Counted from the first letter of the stretch, positions 46,114-55,778 are shown. The stretch is DNA of 64,000 nt from an uncultured Aquimarina sp. (GCA_947496555.1 CANMDH010000014.1:1-64000); one strand, 5' to 3'. Notes: generated by a model not told the origin, from the letters alone. Translations and numbers: made by a program.

Positions 46114-48546
46114 TTATCCTTTGGAAGAACGTTTTAAATTATTCACATCCAAGAAATATACAACTCTAAGTGATAGCGTATGTTTTATGGGTTGATTAAA
46201 TAGATTATCAAGACTTTGTGTGTAATTTAAAGTAGAAAGATCATCTTCATTAAAAATTTGGTTACGATAGAGTAGGGTGGCTTCACTTCCAGGAGCAAAC
46301 CTCCAATTAAAACTCATATCCAGATTCCAAATATTAAAATTGGTATTTGGATCATTTTCTGAGATATCGTAATCAATTTGAGATCTAGACCCATTATCAT
46401 TCAAGATATAAAATATATTTTCAGAATAATCTGCGGTACTCCAGAAATTTCTAAATCGTATGTTGATGGCTTTATATGGGTCAAAATTATAGCTAGCACT
46501 CAAAGAGTTTTCTAAAGAAATTCTATCTCTTTGTCCTAGAAAAACATCGGTTTCGTTATCATCTACATAACCAAACTCTTTTCTATTATAATATTCTGAT
46601 CTTAGAATAACTAGCAGTTTATCTGAAAAACGATATCTAGGTGAAAGCTCTATTCTATATATCCTCTGTTGATCATCAAACCACTGTCTACTTCCGGCAC
46701 TAATGTCATATGCAAACTTTTTACGATAATCGGATGATACAAAAGCTCGGCCTCCGAAACTTGAACTGAAAGTGACGAATCGACCATCGATACGTGGTTC
46801 AAAATAGTCCTTTTCTTCAGAAATGAAAGCTCCTCTAGCACCAAAGCCCAAACGCTCTTTGGTTACAAAAAAGGTGTTAAAACCTAATTGATTTTCTGTT
46901 TGTACTGATGGATCAAATAATCTTCGGTGTCTAGCAAATAAATTAATACGATAAGTGTTAAAAATCCCTTTGGGTTCAAAGATCTGATAGGATACATCAG
47001 CTCTAAAACTATTATAGTTGTTTCTGAAATTTACCCCAAGGTCATTTATATCATAGGTTTTATTAGCTAAACTATGACCAACGCTGTACCGTATCCTTCC
47101 TTTAATTCTCTCAAAATCAATGTCAGAAGCAAAACCACCAGTATTATTATCTTCCAAATTTAGATAACTGGCAATGGTCCTGCCTGTAATTCTGTATGCA
47201 TTTGCTTTATTGGCTAGATTCCATACCAATCCGGATACATTGGCATCCCTAAACTTACTTCCGTTTCTTATTACACTTGTATTTATTAGGGATACAGAAG
47301 AGTTTTTATTGAACTGCTGGTCTAGTACAAAAATATTATAATTTGTAAGGGATTCTACCAAGGCTTTTCGAGAATCTCCTGTGATTGTATCTGTAATGCT
47401 TACCTCGGTTTTTTCCGTAACTGCATTAAGAACACCAATCCCTAAATTACCTTTGGTTCTTCCGGAAATCTTTAAGGCATTTAGTAGGTTTATTTTTGAA
47501 GGCGCATCTTCGACTTCTTCATTTATAGCCAAATCGTCATCAGATACCGACTCCGATGGTGCTCCTCCAATCCTTCGCGAGAAGAATACGTTTCCTTTAT
47601 TAAATAACTCGGTACCTTCCGTAAAAAATTGTCTGTTTTCACCAAAAGTCTGTTCGAATGGTCCTAGGTTTAATTGTACTTCATCAAAGGCAGCTTGCCC
47701 AAAATCAGGAATTAAGGTTGCATCTAGGGTAAAACTATCACTAAGCCCGTACTTTACATCCATTCCTGCGCTGAAGTCCGTTTCGGTTTCTCCACCTTCA
47801 CTTGATACCAGTCCCTGTAGAAATGGAAAAAAAGTAAGCCTGACGGGTGGATTTATATTCTCTACACCTCTAACAATTCCGTTATACTGAGTTCTTTGGC
47901 CAACTTCTCTATTAACAAAATTCCAGGTATGGGTTTGATTACGACCCTGTAATCTTCTATAAAAATTTATGCTCCAGTCTTGAACATCAACTTCAGGGAA
48001 ACGAAGTGCGTTGTAGGGGATTTTAAATTCTGCATACCAACCGTTATCGTCAAAAGATACTTTTGCATCAAAAACAACATTATAACTAAAGTCTTCATTA
48101 AATTGGTCGGCTCTTGCATCTCCAATAGTACCCGCACTGGTAATAAAAAATCGGGTTTCATTAATACCATCGTTATAAGTGTTTATGGCAATGGTAAAAA
48201 CATCAGCCTGAACAAAAACATTATCTCTCTGGCTAAATTGACGAAGAACTTTATCTATTTGATTATCATATAAATAAACTGCAAAATATATAGCTTTATT
48301 ATCATAAACCATTTTTATTTCGGTTTGTATATCTTGAGCTATGGTTCCTTCATTTCCAGGTTCCCACATCTGAAAATCGCCATACGACGAAAGGTTTTTC
48401 CATACGTCATCATCCAAAATACCATCAATTTTAGGAGTATCAGTAATTCTCTCTGCAATAATTTCCTTTTTTTCTTGAGAAATTGAATGTATTGTAATTA
48501 ATAAGGAAAAGATTAGACTAATCCTGAAGCATAAAGGTGTATCCAT
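46114..48546 (-). CDS. DUF5916 protein with CBM9-like N-terminal domain
   Basis: 810 residues with a signal peptide (ISLIFSLLITIHSISQ). The N-terminal region (ITDTPKIDGILDDDVWKNLSSYGDFQMWEPG) is a carbohydrate-binding family 9-like domain, and the rest (residues 230-800) is a barrel-like DUF5916 region ending in SLRVVYFLDVNNLKRSSKG. The combination is typical of outer-membrane proteins of Bacteroidota with unknown substrate. It is on the same strand as the LolD and TIGR02757 genes, 54 bases upstream. Confidence 0.88.
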   Translation of the reverse strand: MDTPLCFRISLIFSLLITIHSISQEKKEIIAERITDTPKIDGILDDDVWKNLSSYGDFQMWEPGNEGTIAQDIQTEIKMVYDNKAIYFAVYLYDNQIDKVLRQFSQRDNVFVQADVFTIAINTYNDGINETRFFITSAGTIGDARADQFNEDFSYNVVFDAKVSFDDNGWYAEFKIPYNALRFPEVDVQDWSINFYRRLQGRNQTHTWNFVNREVGQRTQYNGIVRGVENINPPVRLTFFPFLQGLVSSEGGETETDFSAGMDVKYGLSDSFTLDATLIPDFGQAAFDEVQLNLGPFEQTFGENRQFFTEGTELFNKGNVFFSRRIGGAPSESVSDDDLAINEEVEDAPSKINLLNALKISGRTKGNLGIGVLNAVTEKTEVSITDTITGDSRKALVESLTNYNIFVLDQQFNKNSSVSLINTSVIRNGSKFRDANVSGLVWNLANKANAYRITGRTIASYLNLEDNNTGGFASDIDFERIKGRIRYSVGHSLANKTYDINDLGVNFRNNYNSFRADVSYQIFEPKGIFNTYRINLFARHRRLFDPSVQTENQLGFNTFFVTKERLGFGARGAFISEEKDYFEPRIDGRFVTFSSSFGGRAFVSSDYRKKFAYDISAGSRQWFDDQQRIYRIELSPRYRFSDKLLVILRSEYYNRKEFGYVDDNETDVFLGQRDRISLENSLSASYNFDPYKAINIRFRNFWSTADYSENIFYILNDNGSRSQIDYDISENDPNTNFNIWNLDMSFNWRFAPGSEATLLYRNQIFNEDDLSTLNYTQSLDNLFNQPIKHTLSLRVVYFLDVNNLKRSSKG

Positions 48547-48657
48547 ACAGATGTAATAAAAAACTTACTTTTTTTGTTGATTGCAAAACTATGTTTGTCA
48601 TAGGTATTGTGGTGCTAACGAAAAGTTAAAAACGATAATTAACATTTGACATCTGTG

Positions 48658-48665
48658 TATTTTCG
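48658..48665 (+). promoter_or_regulatory. Putative -7 element (TATTTTCG) of msrA
   Basis: TATTTTCG lies 25 bases before the ATG at 48691. It shows that the longer frame from TTG 48646 is not translated from that point. Confidence 0.45.
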
Positions 48666-48690
48666 TTTTAGAATATTATCAAAATTTGCC

Positions 48691-49248
48691 ATGAAAGAAA
48701 CAAATATACAAATTGCAGTACTTGCCGGAGGATGTTTTTGGTGTACTGAGGCTGTTTTTCAGCGACTTGAAGGAGTTACAAAAGTGATTTCTGGTTATAC
48801 CGGGGGGACTATCAAAAATCCGGCATATAGAGAGATAACTACCGGACGAACAGGTCATGCCGAAGCTATTAAAATTGAGTTCGACGTCGATCTAATTAGT
48901 TTTAAAGAATTATTAGAAGTTTTTTTTACAACGCATGATCCCACTACATTAAACCGTCAAGGAGCTGATCGCGGTACCCAATATCGAAGTGCTATTTTTT
49001 ATGTTGATGAAGAGCAGAAAAAGATAGCAGAAAAGTTTATAGAATATCTTACCAACGAAAAAATCTTTGATGACCCTATTGTTACTGAAATTGCAGAACT
49101 AGGATCATTTTATAATGCCGAGGATTATCATCAAAATTATTATAACCAAAATAGTAACCAGGGATACTGTCAATTTGTAATAAATCCTAAACTTAATAAA
49201 TTAAATACTACTTTTAAGAACAAATTGAAAAAAGAAACACAGAAGTAA
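48691..49248 (+). CDS. msrA: Peptide-methionine (S)-S-oxide reductase
   Basis: 185 residues from the ATG at 48691; the frame extends to TTG 48646, but that lies before the -7 element. The active-site motif is [17 protein letters not shown], with the catalytic cysteine in GGCFW. The family signature RTGHAEAI and the C-terminal [11 protein letters not shown] (a likely recycling cysteine) are present. It reduces methionine sulfoxide in proteins. It is followed 5 bases later by folE, so the two are likely cotranscribed. Confidence 0.95.
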   Translation: MKETNIQIAVLAGGCFWCTEAVFQRLEGVTKVISGYTGGTIKNPAYREITTGRTGHAEAIKIEFDVDLISFKELLEVFFTTHDPTTLNRQGADRGTQYRSAIFYVDEEQKKIAEKFIEYLTNEKIFDDPIVTEIAELGSFYNAEDYHQNYYNQNSNQGYCQFVINPKLNKLNTTFKNKLKKETQK

Positions 49249-49253
49249 TTGCT

Positions 49254-49850
49254 ATGCCATATACAAATTTTGAAGAATATAATATTCAGGTTACAGACGG
49301 AGTAAAGGAAAAATTTAGATCAATAATAGATGATCTGGGAGAAGATATCACCAGAGAAGGAATACAAAAGACACCCGAACGTGCTGCCAAAGCCATGATG
49401 TTTTTAACACAAGGATATCACCAGGATCCTGCAGAGATACTTAAAAGTGCCATGTTTAAAGAGGATTATGATGATATGGTAATTGTTAAGGATATCGAAT
49501 TATATTCATTATGCGAACATCATATGTTGCCTTTTTTTGGAAAGGCACATATTGCGTATATTCCAAATGGATATATTGTTGGATTAAGTAAATTGCCCAG
49601 AATTGTTGATGTTTTTGCAAGAAGAATGCAAGTACAAGAACGACTAACACATGATATATTAGAGTGTATTAACAACACTTTGAAACCTAAGGGCGTGGCG
49701 GTAGTCATCGAGGCCTCGCATATGTGTATGATGATGCGTGGCGTACAGAAACAGAATTCTGTAACCACAACCTCAGGTTTTAGGGGACAATTTGAAAAAA
49801 TTGAAACACGTAGCGAGTTTTTGAGATTAATAACGGCAGATTTGGGATAA
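49254..49850 (+). CDS. folE: GTP cyclohydrolase I
   Basis: 198 residues, type IA size. It makes 7,8-dihydroneopterin triphosphate for folate and pterin synthesis. The zinc ligands are C and H in [21 protein letters not shown] and the second cysteine in [13 protein letters not shown]. The rest of the T-fold ([23 protein letters not shown]) is intact. It follows msrA by 5 bases and precedes a small membrane protein. Confidence 0.96.
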   Translation: MPYTNFEEYNIQVTDGVKEKFRSIIDDLGEDITREGIQKTPERAAKAMMFLTQGYHQDPAEILKSAMFKEDYDDMVIVKDIELYSLCEHHMLPFFGKAHIAYIPNGYIVGLSKLPRIVDVFARRMQVQERLTHDILECINNTLKPKGVAVVIEASHMCMMMRGVQKQNSVTTTSGFRGQFEKIETRSEFLRLITADLG

Positions 49851-49896
49851 TTTTTTGGAATACTATTTGTTCTGTATTGAACGTTAATTAAAGTAT

Positions 49897-50196
49897 ATGG
49901 CAAAAGATAAATACAAAAAATTAGGATTAAGCCTGTTATTCGATGGGTTAGGAATGGTTACATATATAATTCCCGGAATAGGAGAGTTTGGAGATATACT
50001 CTGGGCGCCTTTATCTGGCTGGCTTATGACAAGAATGTACAAAGGGAATGCAGGTAAAGTAGCTGGTGTTGTTACATTCGTAGAAGAAGCCTTGCCAGGT
50101 CTCGACATAATACCCACTTTTACACTGATGTGGCTATACACCTATGTATTCAAAAAAGAAAAATTGGAAGATATTATTGATGTGGATATTTCTTAA
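49897..50196 (+). CDS. Small conserved membrane protein
   Basis: 99 residues. Two or three hydrophobic stretches (LGLSLLFDGLGMVTYIIPGIGEFGDILWAPLSGWLM and VVTFVEEALPGLDIIPTFTLMWLYTYVF) with a GDILWAP motif. No function known. Its stop overlaps the stop of the convergent gene by the palindrome TTAA (50193-50196). It may be read through from folE. Confidence 0.75.
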   Translation: MAKDKYKKLGLSLLFDGLGMVTYIIPGIGEFGDILWAPLSGWLMTRMYKGNAGKVAGVVTFVEEALPGLDIIPTFTLMWLYTYVFKKEKLEDIIDVDIS

Positions 50197-50714
50197 TTTT
50201 TGAAGAAACGTGCAAACCCCAATCTGCTTAACATCTTCTTTTCAAAATTCCAGAAGAAATTAAATTGTCCAAAAATCCATCCTACGATAAGTAATAATAT
50301 CTGGTAAACAGGAAATATTATAAAGATCCTTGCGGACCAATATATCCAGCCATTGGTAGTTTCTTCATGAAAGCCAAGAAAACTTATTATTGGATCTGAT
50401 ATACGTGCAGCCGTTGATCCTGTAATGGCAAAAGCTATAAAAATAGCTATTAGTTCCCAGCGATAAGTAACCTTCCATTTATTTTCAAGAACTTCAAATA
50501 GTCTTAAGGTAACAACAAGGAATATATAAGTAAGGAAAATGGTTATTGTTGATAACAATCCAATATATGCAGTATCATTGGCAATAAAACCTGTAGATTT
50601 TAAAATATACTTACCAAGTAAATATCCCGAAAACAATAAACCGGAAAGGCCAAGTAAAGGGAATAATAATTGCCAACTAGATTGTATTTCCCAACGATCC
50701 TTAAATTTTTGCAT
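50193..50714 (-). CDS. DUF6787-like membrane protein
   Basis: 173 residues from the ATG at 50714; the longer frame to 50798 is rejected because a full promoter lies at 50719-50749. The N-terminus MQKFKDRWEIQSSWQLLF and the end FFWNFEKKMLSRLGF match, from memory, the DUF6787 family. About four membrane helices are present. The promoter lies inside the 3' end of the DUF6146 gene. Function unknown. Confidence 0.75.
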   Translation of the reverse strand: MQKFKDRWEIQSSWQLLFPLLGLSGLLFSGYLLGKYILKSTGFIANDTAYIGLLSTITIFLTYIFLVVTLRLFEVLENKWKVTYRWELIAIFIAFAITGSTAARISDPIISFLGFHEETTNGWIYWSARIFIIFPVYQILLLIVGWIFGQFNFFWNFEKKMLSRLGFARFFKN

Positions 50715-50718
50715 GGCG

Positions 50719-50749
50719 CAAAAGTACAATTTAAAATGATCTAAATCAA
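50719..50749 (-). promoter_or_regulatory. Bacteroidota-type promoter of the DUF6787-like gene
   Basis: TTG (50749-50747), a 20-base spacer and TACTTTTG (50726-50719), 5 bases before the ATG at 50714. This is a full consensus match and decides the start codon. Confidence 0.6.
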
Positions 50750-51174
50750 TACCTTCTTCCCCTGGTAGTAATAAATCTTTGTCGGTACCTTTGCTCAAAA
50801 AACAGGAAATAATTATACAATAAGTAATTTACCTCATATCCATAATGAATATTGGGTTCATAATTTATTTGCTGAATATAGAGATCCGGGTTAAATCTAA
50901 ATGGTTGTAAAACACGTTGGTTATATTCAGTTACATAAATACGATTTCGGGTTTCCAAAAATTGTTCTCCATAGTATCCTCTGGGCCTTTGTGTAACAAG
51001 CCAAGCATTAAATCCAGGTTCTATAATTATTATTTCATATTCTAAACTATCGTTGGCTATTCGCACTGTGTCTGAAGCAACAGTAGCAGAAGATAGGGCC
51101 ATGTTTTTTTCCTGTGTAGAGGCGCAACCTAGAACCAACATACCTATAACAGTTATGTATAAAAAAGTCTTCAT
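50746..51174 (-). CDS. DUF6146 family lipoprotein
   Basis: 142 residues. Signal with lipobox VLGC, lipidated at C17. The segment RPRGYYGEQFLETRNRIYVTEYNQRVL...YEVNYLLYNYFLFFEQRYRQRF is the DUF6146 signature. Such proteins are found only in Bacteroidota and have no known role. The 3' end carries the promoter of the next gene on the same strand. Confidence 0.88.
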   Translation of the reverse strand: MKTFLYITVIGMLVLGCASTQEKNMALSSATVASDTVRIANDSLEYEIIIIEPGFNAWLVTQRPRGYYGEQFLETRNRIYVTEYNQRVLQPFRFNPDLYIQQINYEPNIHYGYEVNYLLYNYFLFFEQRYRQRFITTRGRRY

Positions 51175-51208
51175 GATTTTATTTCGTTATTCCAATCGTT
51201 TTAAATTA

Positions 51209-51240
51209 CAAAAAAGCCGGAGAATTACCTCCGGCTTTAA
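51209..51240 (-). terminator. Terminator of the DUF937 gene
   Basis: AAAGCCGGAG (51213-51222) pairs with CTCCGGCTTT (51229-51238), followed on the minus strand by TTTTTTG. It lies 20 bases past the stop. Confidence 0.88.
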
Positions 51241-51260
51241 CCATTATTTATGATGATCTT

Positions 51261-51899
51261 TTATTTACCAAAAAGTCCTCCTAATAAACCTCCAAGACCA
51301 CTTTTCTTCTGTCCACTACCACTTAGCAACATTCCTGCAACATCATCAAGGATGCTACCATCACCATCGGCATCAAGAAAAGACTCAATTAAGGATTGTT
51401 GTTTGGATCCTTTTGCAGCACCAGACATACCGCCAAGCATGCTTGCCAATCCATTAGCGTCACTGACATTATTTTGAGTTGCTTGTTTACCTAAAACTCC
51501 CATAAGAATTGGAGCTGCTACTTTAAGAATCTCGCCCACAGAACCGGCATCCATACCTGCTTTTTGACTCAATGCATTTTCTACTGCTGGTTGTTTATTT
51601 CCTAAAATATGTCCCAGAATTCCTGCTCCATCATTGGTGACACTTTGATCTACACCACCTTCAAATAAGCCACCAAGATTATCTAGAATACCTCCGGAAT
51701 GTTTACTTGATAAGGCATTCATTAAACCAGAAGCACCTTCGGGAGTAGAGGCATTGCGTTGCATAGCTCCCATAAGAACAGGCATCGCCATACTTAATAA
51801 ATCACCTGTTTTACCTGCAGATTGTCCAGTTTGTGAACTAACTCCACTTATAATTTGTTTGCCCATGGGGCTATTTAAAAGATCTAAAATTCCAGACAT
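51261..51899 (-). CDS. DUF937 family protein
   Basis: 212 residues, rich in Gly, Ala and Ser. The family repeats are visible: SGILDLLNSPMGKQIISGVS, LSMAMPVLMGAMQRNA, and later LKVAAPILMGVLGKQATQN. The DxDGDG loop in FLDADGDGSILDDVAGM is a possible calcium site. It is predicted cytoplasmic or loosely envelope-bound; the family role is unknown. It has its own terminator and starts 177 bases before serA's end. Confidence 0.85.
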   Translation of the reverse strand: MSGILDLLNSPMGKQIISGVSSQTGQSAGKTGDLLSMAMPVLMGAMQRNASTPEGASGLMNALSSKHSGGILDNLGGLFEGGVDQSVTNDGAGILGHILGNKQPAVENALSQKAGMDAGSVGEILKVAAPILMGVLGKQATQNNVSDANGLASMLGGMSGAAKGSKQQSLIESFLDADGDGSILDDVAGMLLSGSGQKKSGLGGLLGGLFGK

Positions 51900-52017
51900 A
51901 GTTTTATGTTTTTTTGATGAATTCTAAAGTTACATTTTTTAGATCAGGAATTGTTAATTTTGAGGAGATTTATTTTGGATAAAATAAGATAAAAAGCAAA
52001 TTAAATCGACAAAATGT

Positions 52018-52054
52018 AAAAAACGCTGTTTCTAGACAAGAAACAGCGTTTTTT
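52018..52054. terminator. Strong terminator downstream of serA
   Basis: A 16-bp perfect stem (52018-52033 with 52039-52054) and a 5-base loop, with A and T tracts at both ends. It ends the serC-serA operon. Confidence 0.92.
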
Positions 52055-52076
52055 TAAATTATCGTATGTACTTTAA

Positions 52077-53027
52077 TTATTTCAAAATTTCAATGATTTG
52101 ATCGGCTAATTCTTGTCCGATACGATCTTGGGCTTCACCTGTAGCCGCTCCGATATGTGGCGTTAATGATATTTTACTATTCATTAGGACTTTAATAGCA
52201 GGAGTTGGTTCGTCTTCAAATACATCCAAACCGGCAAAACCTAGTTTTTCTTTCTCTAGAGCTTCTACCAATGCTACTTCATCAACGACACCACCTCGTG
52301 CGGCATTAATAATTCCTGCTCCATCTTTCATTTGCTCAATTTCAGGCTTGCCAATAACATATTCTTTTTGTGCAGGGACATGCAGTGTAAAGAAATCGGC
52401 ATTTTTCAATACTTCCTCTTTTGAAATGGTTTTAATTTTGAAATTAAGTGATTGTCCGTCAAAAAACTCTAAAGGAATTTCAACCTCTTCAATAAACGGA
52501 TCATAAGCGATTACATTCATACCCACACCAATGGCAATTTTTGCTGTGGCTTGGCCAATTCTTCCTATTCCTATAACTCCCAAAGTCTTTCCTCTTAATT
52601 CGATACCACTACCGTAGGCTTTCTTAAGATTTTTAAATTTACTATCTCCTTCTAGAGGCATATTACGATTAGCATCGTGTAAGAAACGTACACTACCATA
52701 TAAATGGGCAAAAACCAATTCGGCAACAGATCCAGAAGATGCAGCAGGCGTATTGATTACATGAAGTCCTTTTTCTCTTGCATAGGCTACGTCTATATTA
52801 TCCATACCTACACCACCACGACCTATAATTTTAAGCGAAGGGCAGTTGTCAATAATATCTGTTCTTACTTTGGTAGCACTGCGCACTAAAAGCACAGAAA
52901 TTTGATTTTCATTTATATAATTAACCAGTTGATCTTGAGCAACTGTTGTTGTTAAAACCTCGAATCCCTTTTTTTGTAATGCATCTATTCCACTTTGAGA
53001 TACTCCGTCGTTTGCTAATACTTTCAT
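52077..53027 (-). CDS. serA: D-3-phosphoglycerate dehydrogenase
   Basis: 316 residues, the short form without the C-terminal ACT domain, so it should not be regulated by serine through that domain. The NAD motif is LGVIGIGRIGQATAKIA, and the catalytic R, E and H are in INAARGGVVDE, FEDEPTP and LTPHIGAAT. It oxidises 3-phosphoglycerate to 3-phosphohydroxypyruvate, the first step of serine synthesis. It lies 58 bases after serC on the same strand, so the two form the serine operon. Confidence 0.93.
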   Translation of the reverse strand: MKVLANDGVSQSGIDALQKKGFEVLTTTVAQDQLVNYINENQISVLLVRSATKVRTDIIDNCPSLKIIGRGGVGMDNIDVAYAREKGLHVINTPAASSGSVAELVFAHLYGSVRFLHDANRNMPLEGDSKFKNLKKAYGSGIELRGKTLGVIGIGRIGQATAKIAIGVGMNVIAYDPFIEEVEIPLEFFDGQSLNFKIKTISKEEVLKNADFFTLHVPAQKEYVIGKPEIEQMKDGAGIINAARGGVVDEVALVEALEKEKLGFAGLDVFEDEPTPAIKVLMNSKISLTPHIGAATGEAQDRIGQELADQIIEILK

Positions 53028-53085
53028 TATTCAATGTTAAATTATGAGTGTTAAGTTCTGATTTGATCAGTCTTAACTATTTTGG

Positions 53086-54150
53086 TTATGCTTTTCTTTC
53101 TAAATCTCCCATTACATCTACAAGAGCAGCTACACTTTCCATGGTCATGGCATTATACATACTTGCTCTATATCCTCCAACACTTCTATGTCCGTTTACT
53201 CCGTTAATTCCTGCTTCTTTCCACATAGCGTCAAAAGTTTCTTTAAGATCTTCATTTACCAGCGTAAATGTAGCATTCATATTTGAGCGATCTTCTTGCA
53301 CTGCAAATCCCTTGAACAATGGATTAAGATCTATTTCAGAATAGATAAGCTTAGCTTTCTTTTCATTTACTTCCTCGATAGCAGTAATACCTCCCAGTTT
53401 TTTAAGCCATCTTAGTGTAAGCATTGATGTGTACACTGCAAACACAGGAGGAGTATTAAACATACTTCCTTTGCTAATGTGTACCTGATAATCCAGCATT
53501 GATGGAATTTGTCTTTCCACTTTGCCTAGTAGATCTTCTTTTATTATAACCAAAGTTGTTCCCGAAGGACCCATATTTTTTTGTGCTCCAGCGTATATTA
53601 GGCTAAATTTAGAGAAATCCAGTTGCCTTGAAAAGATATCACTACTCATATCACATACGAGAGGAACATCTGTGGTTGGAAAATCCTTTATCTGTGTTCC
53701 AAAAATTGTATTGTTACTCGTATAGTGTACATAATCCAGATCAGAGGGAATTTCATACCCTTTTGGGATGTAATTAAAATTGGCGTCTTTAGAAGAAGCA
53801 ACTTCTACAACATCTCCAAAAAGTTTTGCCTCTTTGATCGCTTTTTCACTCCAGCTGCCTGTATTTACATATCCAGCTTTTGATTGTAAAAGGTTGTAGG
53901 CGGTCATAAGGAATTGAGTACTTGCTCCACCCTGTAAAAAGAGAGCTTTATATCCTTTTCCTTCAAGACCTAATAATTCTAAAGCCAAACTTCTGGCTTC
54001 TTCCATAATATCAACAAAATCCTTACTACGATGAGAAATTTCAATAATTGATAGACCAGAGTTGTTATAATTTAAGATCGCTTCAGATGCTTCTTTAAAT
54101 ACTTCTTGTGGCAAAATGCAGGGTCCAGCGCTAAAATTGTGCTTTTTCAT
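53086..54150 (-). CDS. serC: Phosphoserine aminotransferase
   Basis: 354 residues. The N-terminal motif HNFSAGPCILPQEV and the PLP lysine in AGAQKNMGPSG are those of SerC. The C-terminal GHRSVGGYRASMYNAM is also typical. It uses glutamate to convert 3-phosphohydroxypyruvate to phosphoserine. It is the first gene of the serine operon, upstream of serA; phosphoserine phosphatase is not in the window. Confidence 0.96.
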   Translation of the reverse strand: MKKHNFSAGPCILPQEVFKEASEAILNYNNSGLSIIEISHRSKDFVDIMEEARSLALELLGLEGKGYKALFLQGGASTQFLMTAYNLLQSKAGYVNTGSWSEKAIKEAKLFGDVVEVASSKDANFNYIPKGYEIPSDLDYVHYTSNNTIFGTQIKDFPTTDVPLVCDMSSDIFSRQLDFSKFSLIYAGAQKNMGPSGTTLVIIKEDLLGKVERQIPSMLDYQVHISKGSMFNTPPVFAVYTSMLTLRWLKKLGGITAIEEVNEKKAKLIYSEIDLNPLFKGFAVQEDRSNMNATFTLVNEDLKETFDAMWKEAGINGVNGHRSVGGYRASMYNAMTMESVAALVDVMGDLERKA

Positions 54151-54277
54151 TAGTAGTTTTTATTGTTGTTAAATATTCCAGTTATCAAATTATTTTTTGT
54201 TCCAAAATTTGGTAGAAAAAAACACCACAAAGGTGCTAATAATCTTGTACAAATTCATTATCAAATTGATAAATTAT

Positions 54278-55339
54278 TTAGTTGATTTTTGTCAAAAATT
54301 CAATTATATCTACACCATCGGCATAATCTGAAAGTTTTGGAGATTGTGTCTTACCAAAACCAATAGTTTTGTCTAAAAAGTTGTTAGCGACAATGCATTG
54401 TATTTTTTCTTTGTCTTTCTCCAGTTTTTCCTTCAATTCATTTTCCGAATTATAGGTTTCATAAAACAGGGTTGCAATAGGCGAGGCATAGCTTTGATCT
54501 TCCTTGAGCATTAAAAAACCATTTTCAAATAGTTTGTAGTTACTCATTAAATACACGGCTTTGTTATAATCATAGTTGTTTGCGTATTTTGCACTGTTGA
54601 TTATGTAGTTATACTCATAAATAGCTTTAAAAAATGTGTCAAAATTATATCCTTTGGGAACTAATAGCTTAGAAACGTTTCTACACCCCAGACCATAGTA
54701 TCTAAATATATCTTCTCCTAGGGCATTAAGTTGTTCTGCAGTTTCATTGCCAGTTAACACGGCGACCGAATTTCGATTCTTGCGAATTATATGCGGAACT
54801 TTACCAAAATAATACTCAAAATACCTGGCAGTATTATCGCTTCCAGTTGCTATGATGGCATCATACTTCTCAAATTTTTCTGTGGTAAATTTTATATACT
54901 CCTTAAAATCGGGTTCTATGGCCATAAGAAAGGAAGCCAAATACGGTAGTAAATGATTATCATCTGATGATTGTTTTACCAATATTTTATGTCCAGAAAT
55001 AAGAACTGAAAGAAAATCATGAAATCCAACCAATGGGATGTTTCCGGCCATGATAACACCAATAGTTTTTGGTTCTATCTTTTCTAGGGAATAAGACGAT
55101 ATCCATTGATTAAGATTCTCTTCAGTAAGGGCATTACCCCATTCATTTAATGAAAAAAGCACATTTTCTTCGGTAAACCATCCATTATGATGGACTGCCG
55201 TGGTGATTCTGTGTGCCATTTCATCAAAAAAATCATCGTTGTATCGAACTGAGCTAACTTTCTTAAAACCAGTATTTTTGAATTGTCTGATAAAGGTTCC
55301 CAATTCAATAAAAGCGTTAATCCTGTCATTTAATAACAT
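54278..55339 (-). CDS. LuxC-like acyl-CoA reductase
   Basis: 353 residues from the ATG at 55339; the GTG at 55357 is an alternative. The NAD(P)-binding/aldehyde-dehydrogenase-like motif VIMAGNIPLVGFHDFLSVLISGHKILVKQSSDD is that of LuxC. The likely catalytic cysteine is in GLGCRNVSKLLVP. LuxC reduces acyl groups to aldehydes; in Bacteroidota, without bioluminescence genes, the role is unknown. The gene is divergent from the ferredoxin, and their promoters interleave. It lies upstream of serC on the same strand. Confidence 0.85.
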   Translation of the reverse strand: MLLNDRINAFIELGTFIRQFKNTGFKKVSSVRYNDDFFDEMAHRITTAVHHNGWFTEENVLFSLNEWGNALTEENLNQWISSYSLEKIEPKTIGVIMAGNIPLVGFHDFLSVLISGHKILVKQSSDDNHLLPYLASFLMAIEPDFKEYIKFTTEKFEKYDAIIATGSDNTARYFEYYFGKVPHIIRKNRNSVAVLTGNETAEQLNALGEDIFRYYGLGCRNVSKLLVPKGYNFDTFFKAIYEYNYIINSAKYANNYDYNKAVYLMSNYKLFENGFLMLKEDQSYASPIATLFYETYNSENELKEKLEKDKEKIQCIVANNFLDKTIGFGKTQSPKLSDYADGVDIIEFLTKIN

Positions 55340-55345
55340 CTCATA

Positions 55346-55377
55346 TTTGTTTATCACTAGTTTACGAGTTATTTTTG
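55346..55377 (+). promoter_or_regulatory. Promoter of the ferredoxin gene
   Basis: TTTG (55346-55349), a 20-base spacer and TATTTTTG (55370-55377): a full match to the Bacteroidota consensus, 28 bases before the ATG at 55406. The minus-strand promoter at 55382-55411 is interleaved with it. Confidence 0.65.
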
Positions 55378-55381
55378 TGTT

Positions 55382-55411
55382 GCAAATTTAGAATAAAAAA
55401 GAGCTATGGCA
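55382..55411 (-). promoter_or_regulatory. Promoter of the acyl-CoA reductase gene
   Basis: On the minus strand TTG (55411-55409), a 19-base spacer and TAAATTTG (55389-55382). The -33 falls in codons 2-3 of the ferredoxin gene. Confidence 0.6.
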
Positions 55412-55756
55412 ATTATTATAACAGATGAATGTATAAACTGTGGTGCTTGTGAGCCAGAATGCCCAAATACGGCAATTTATGAAGGAGCAGATGACTGGAG
55501 GTATTCTGATGGCACGGACCTAGAAGGAGATGTAGTTTTACCTAGTGGAAAGGCTGTAAGTGCAGATGAGGCACAAGAACCGGTAAGTGACGAAATATAT
55601 TATATTGTGCCGGATAAATGTACAGAATGTAAAGGGTTTCATGAAGAACCACAATGTGCAGCAGTATGTCCCGTTGATTGTTGTGTGCCTGATGAGGATG
55701 TGGTTGAAACTGAAGAATTTTTGTTGCAGAAACAAGCTTTTATGCATAAAGAATAG
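55406..55756 (+). CDS. 4Fe-4S dicluster ferredoxin
   Basis: 116 residues. Two cluster motifs are visible: [12 protein letters not shown] near the start and [22 protein letters not shown] in the second half, with the insertion between them (residues 28-70) typical of the Bacteroidota/Azotobacter FdI-like 8Fe ferredoxins. It carries electrons in the cytoplasm. It is divergent from the acyl-CoA reductase, which has a promoter running the other way across the same bases. A terminator follows 23 bases past the stop. Confidence 0.93.
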   Translation: MAIIITDECINCGACEPECPNTAIYEGADDWRYSDGTDLEGDVVLPSGKAVSADEAQEPVSDEIYYIVPDKCTECKGFHEEPQCAAVCPVDCCVPDEDVVETEEFLLQKQAFMHKE

Positions 55757-55778
55757 GATTTTTTCGCTAAATAACAGT

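Noticed and set aside
47381-47890. 169-aa plus-strand frame
   Set aside because: It lies antisense to the DUF5916 gene, which has full coding support, and shows no motif or start signal.
49520-49903. 127-aa minus-strand frame over folE
   Set aside because: Antisense shadow of folE, which is intact.
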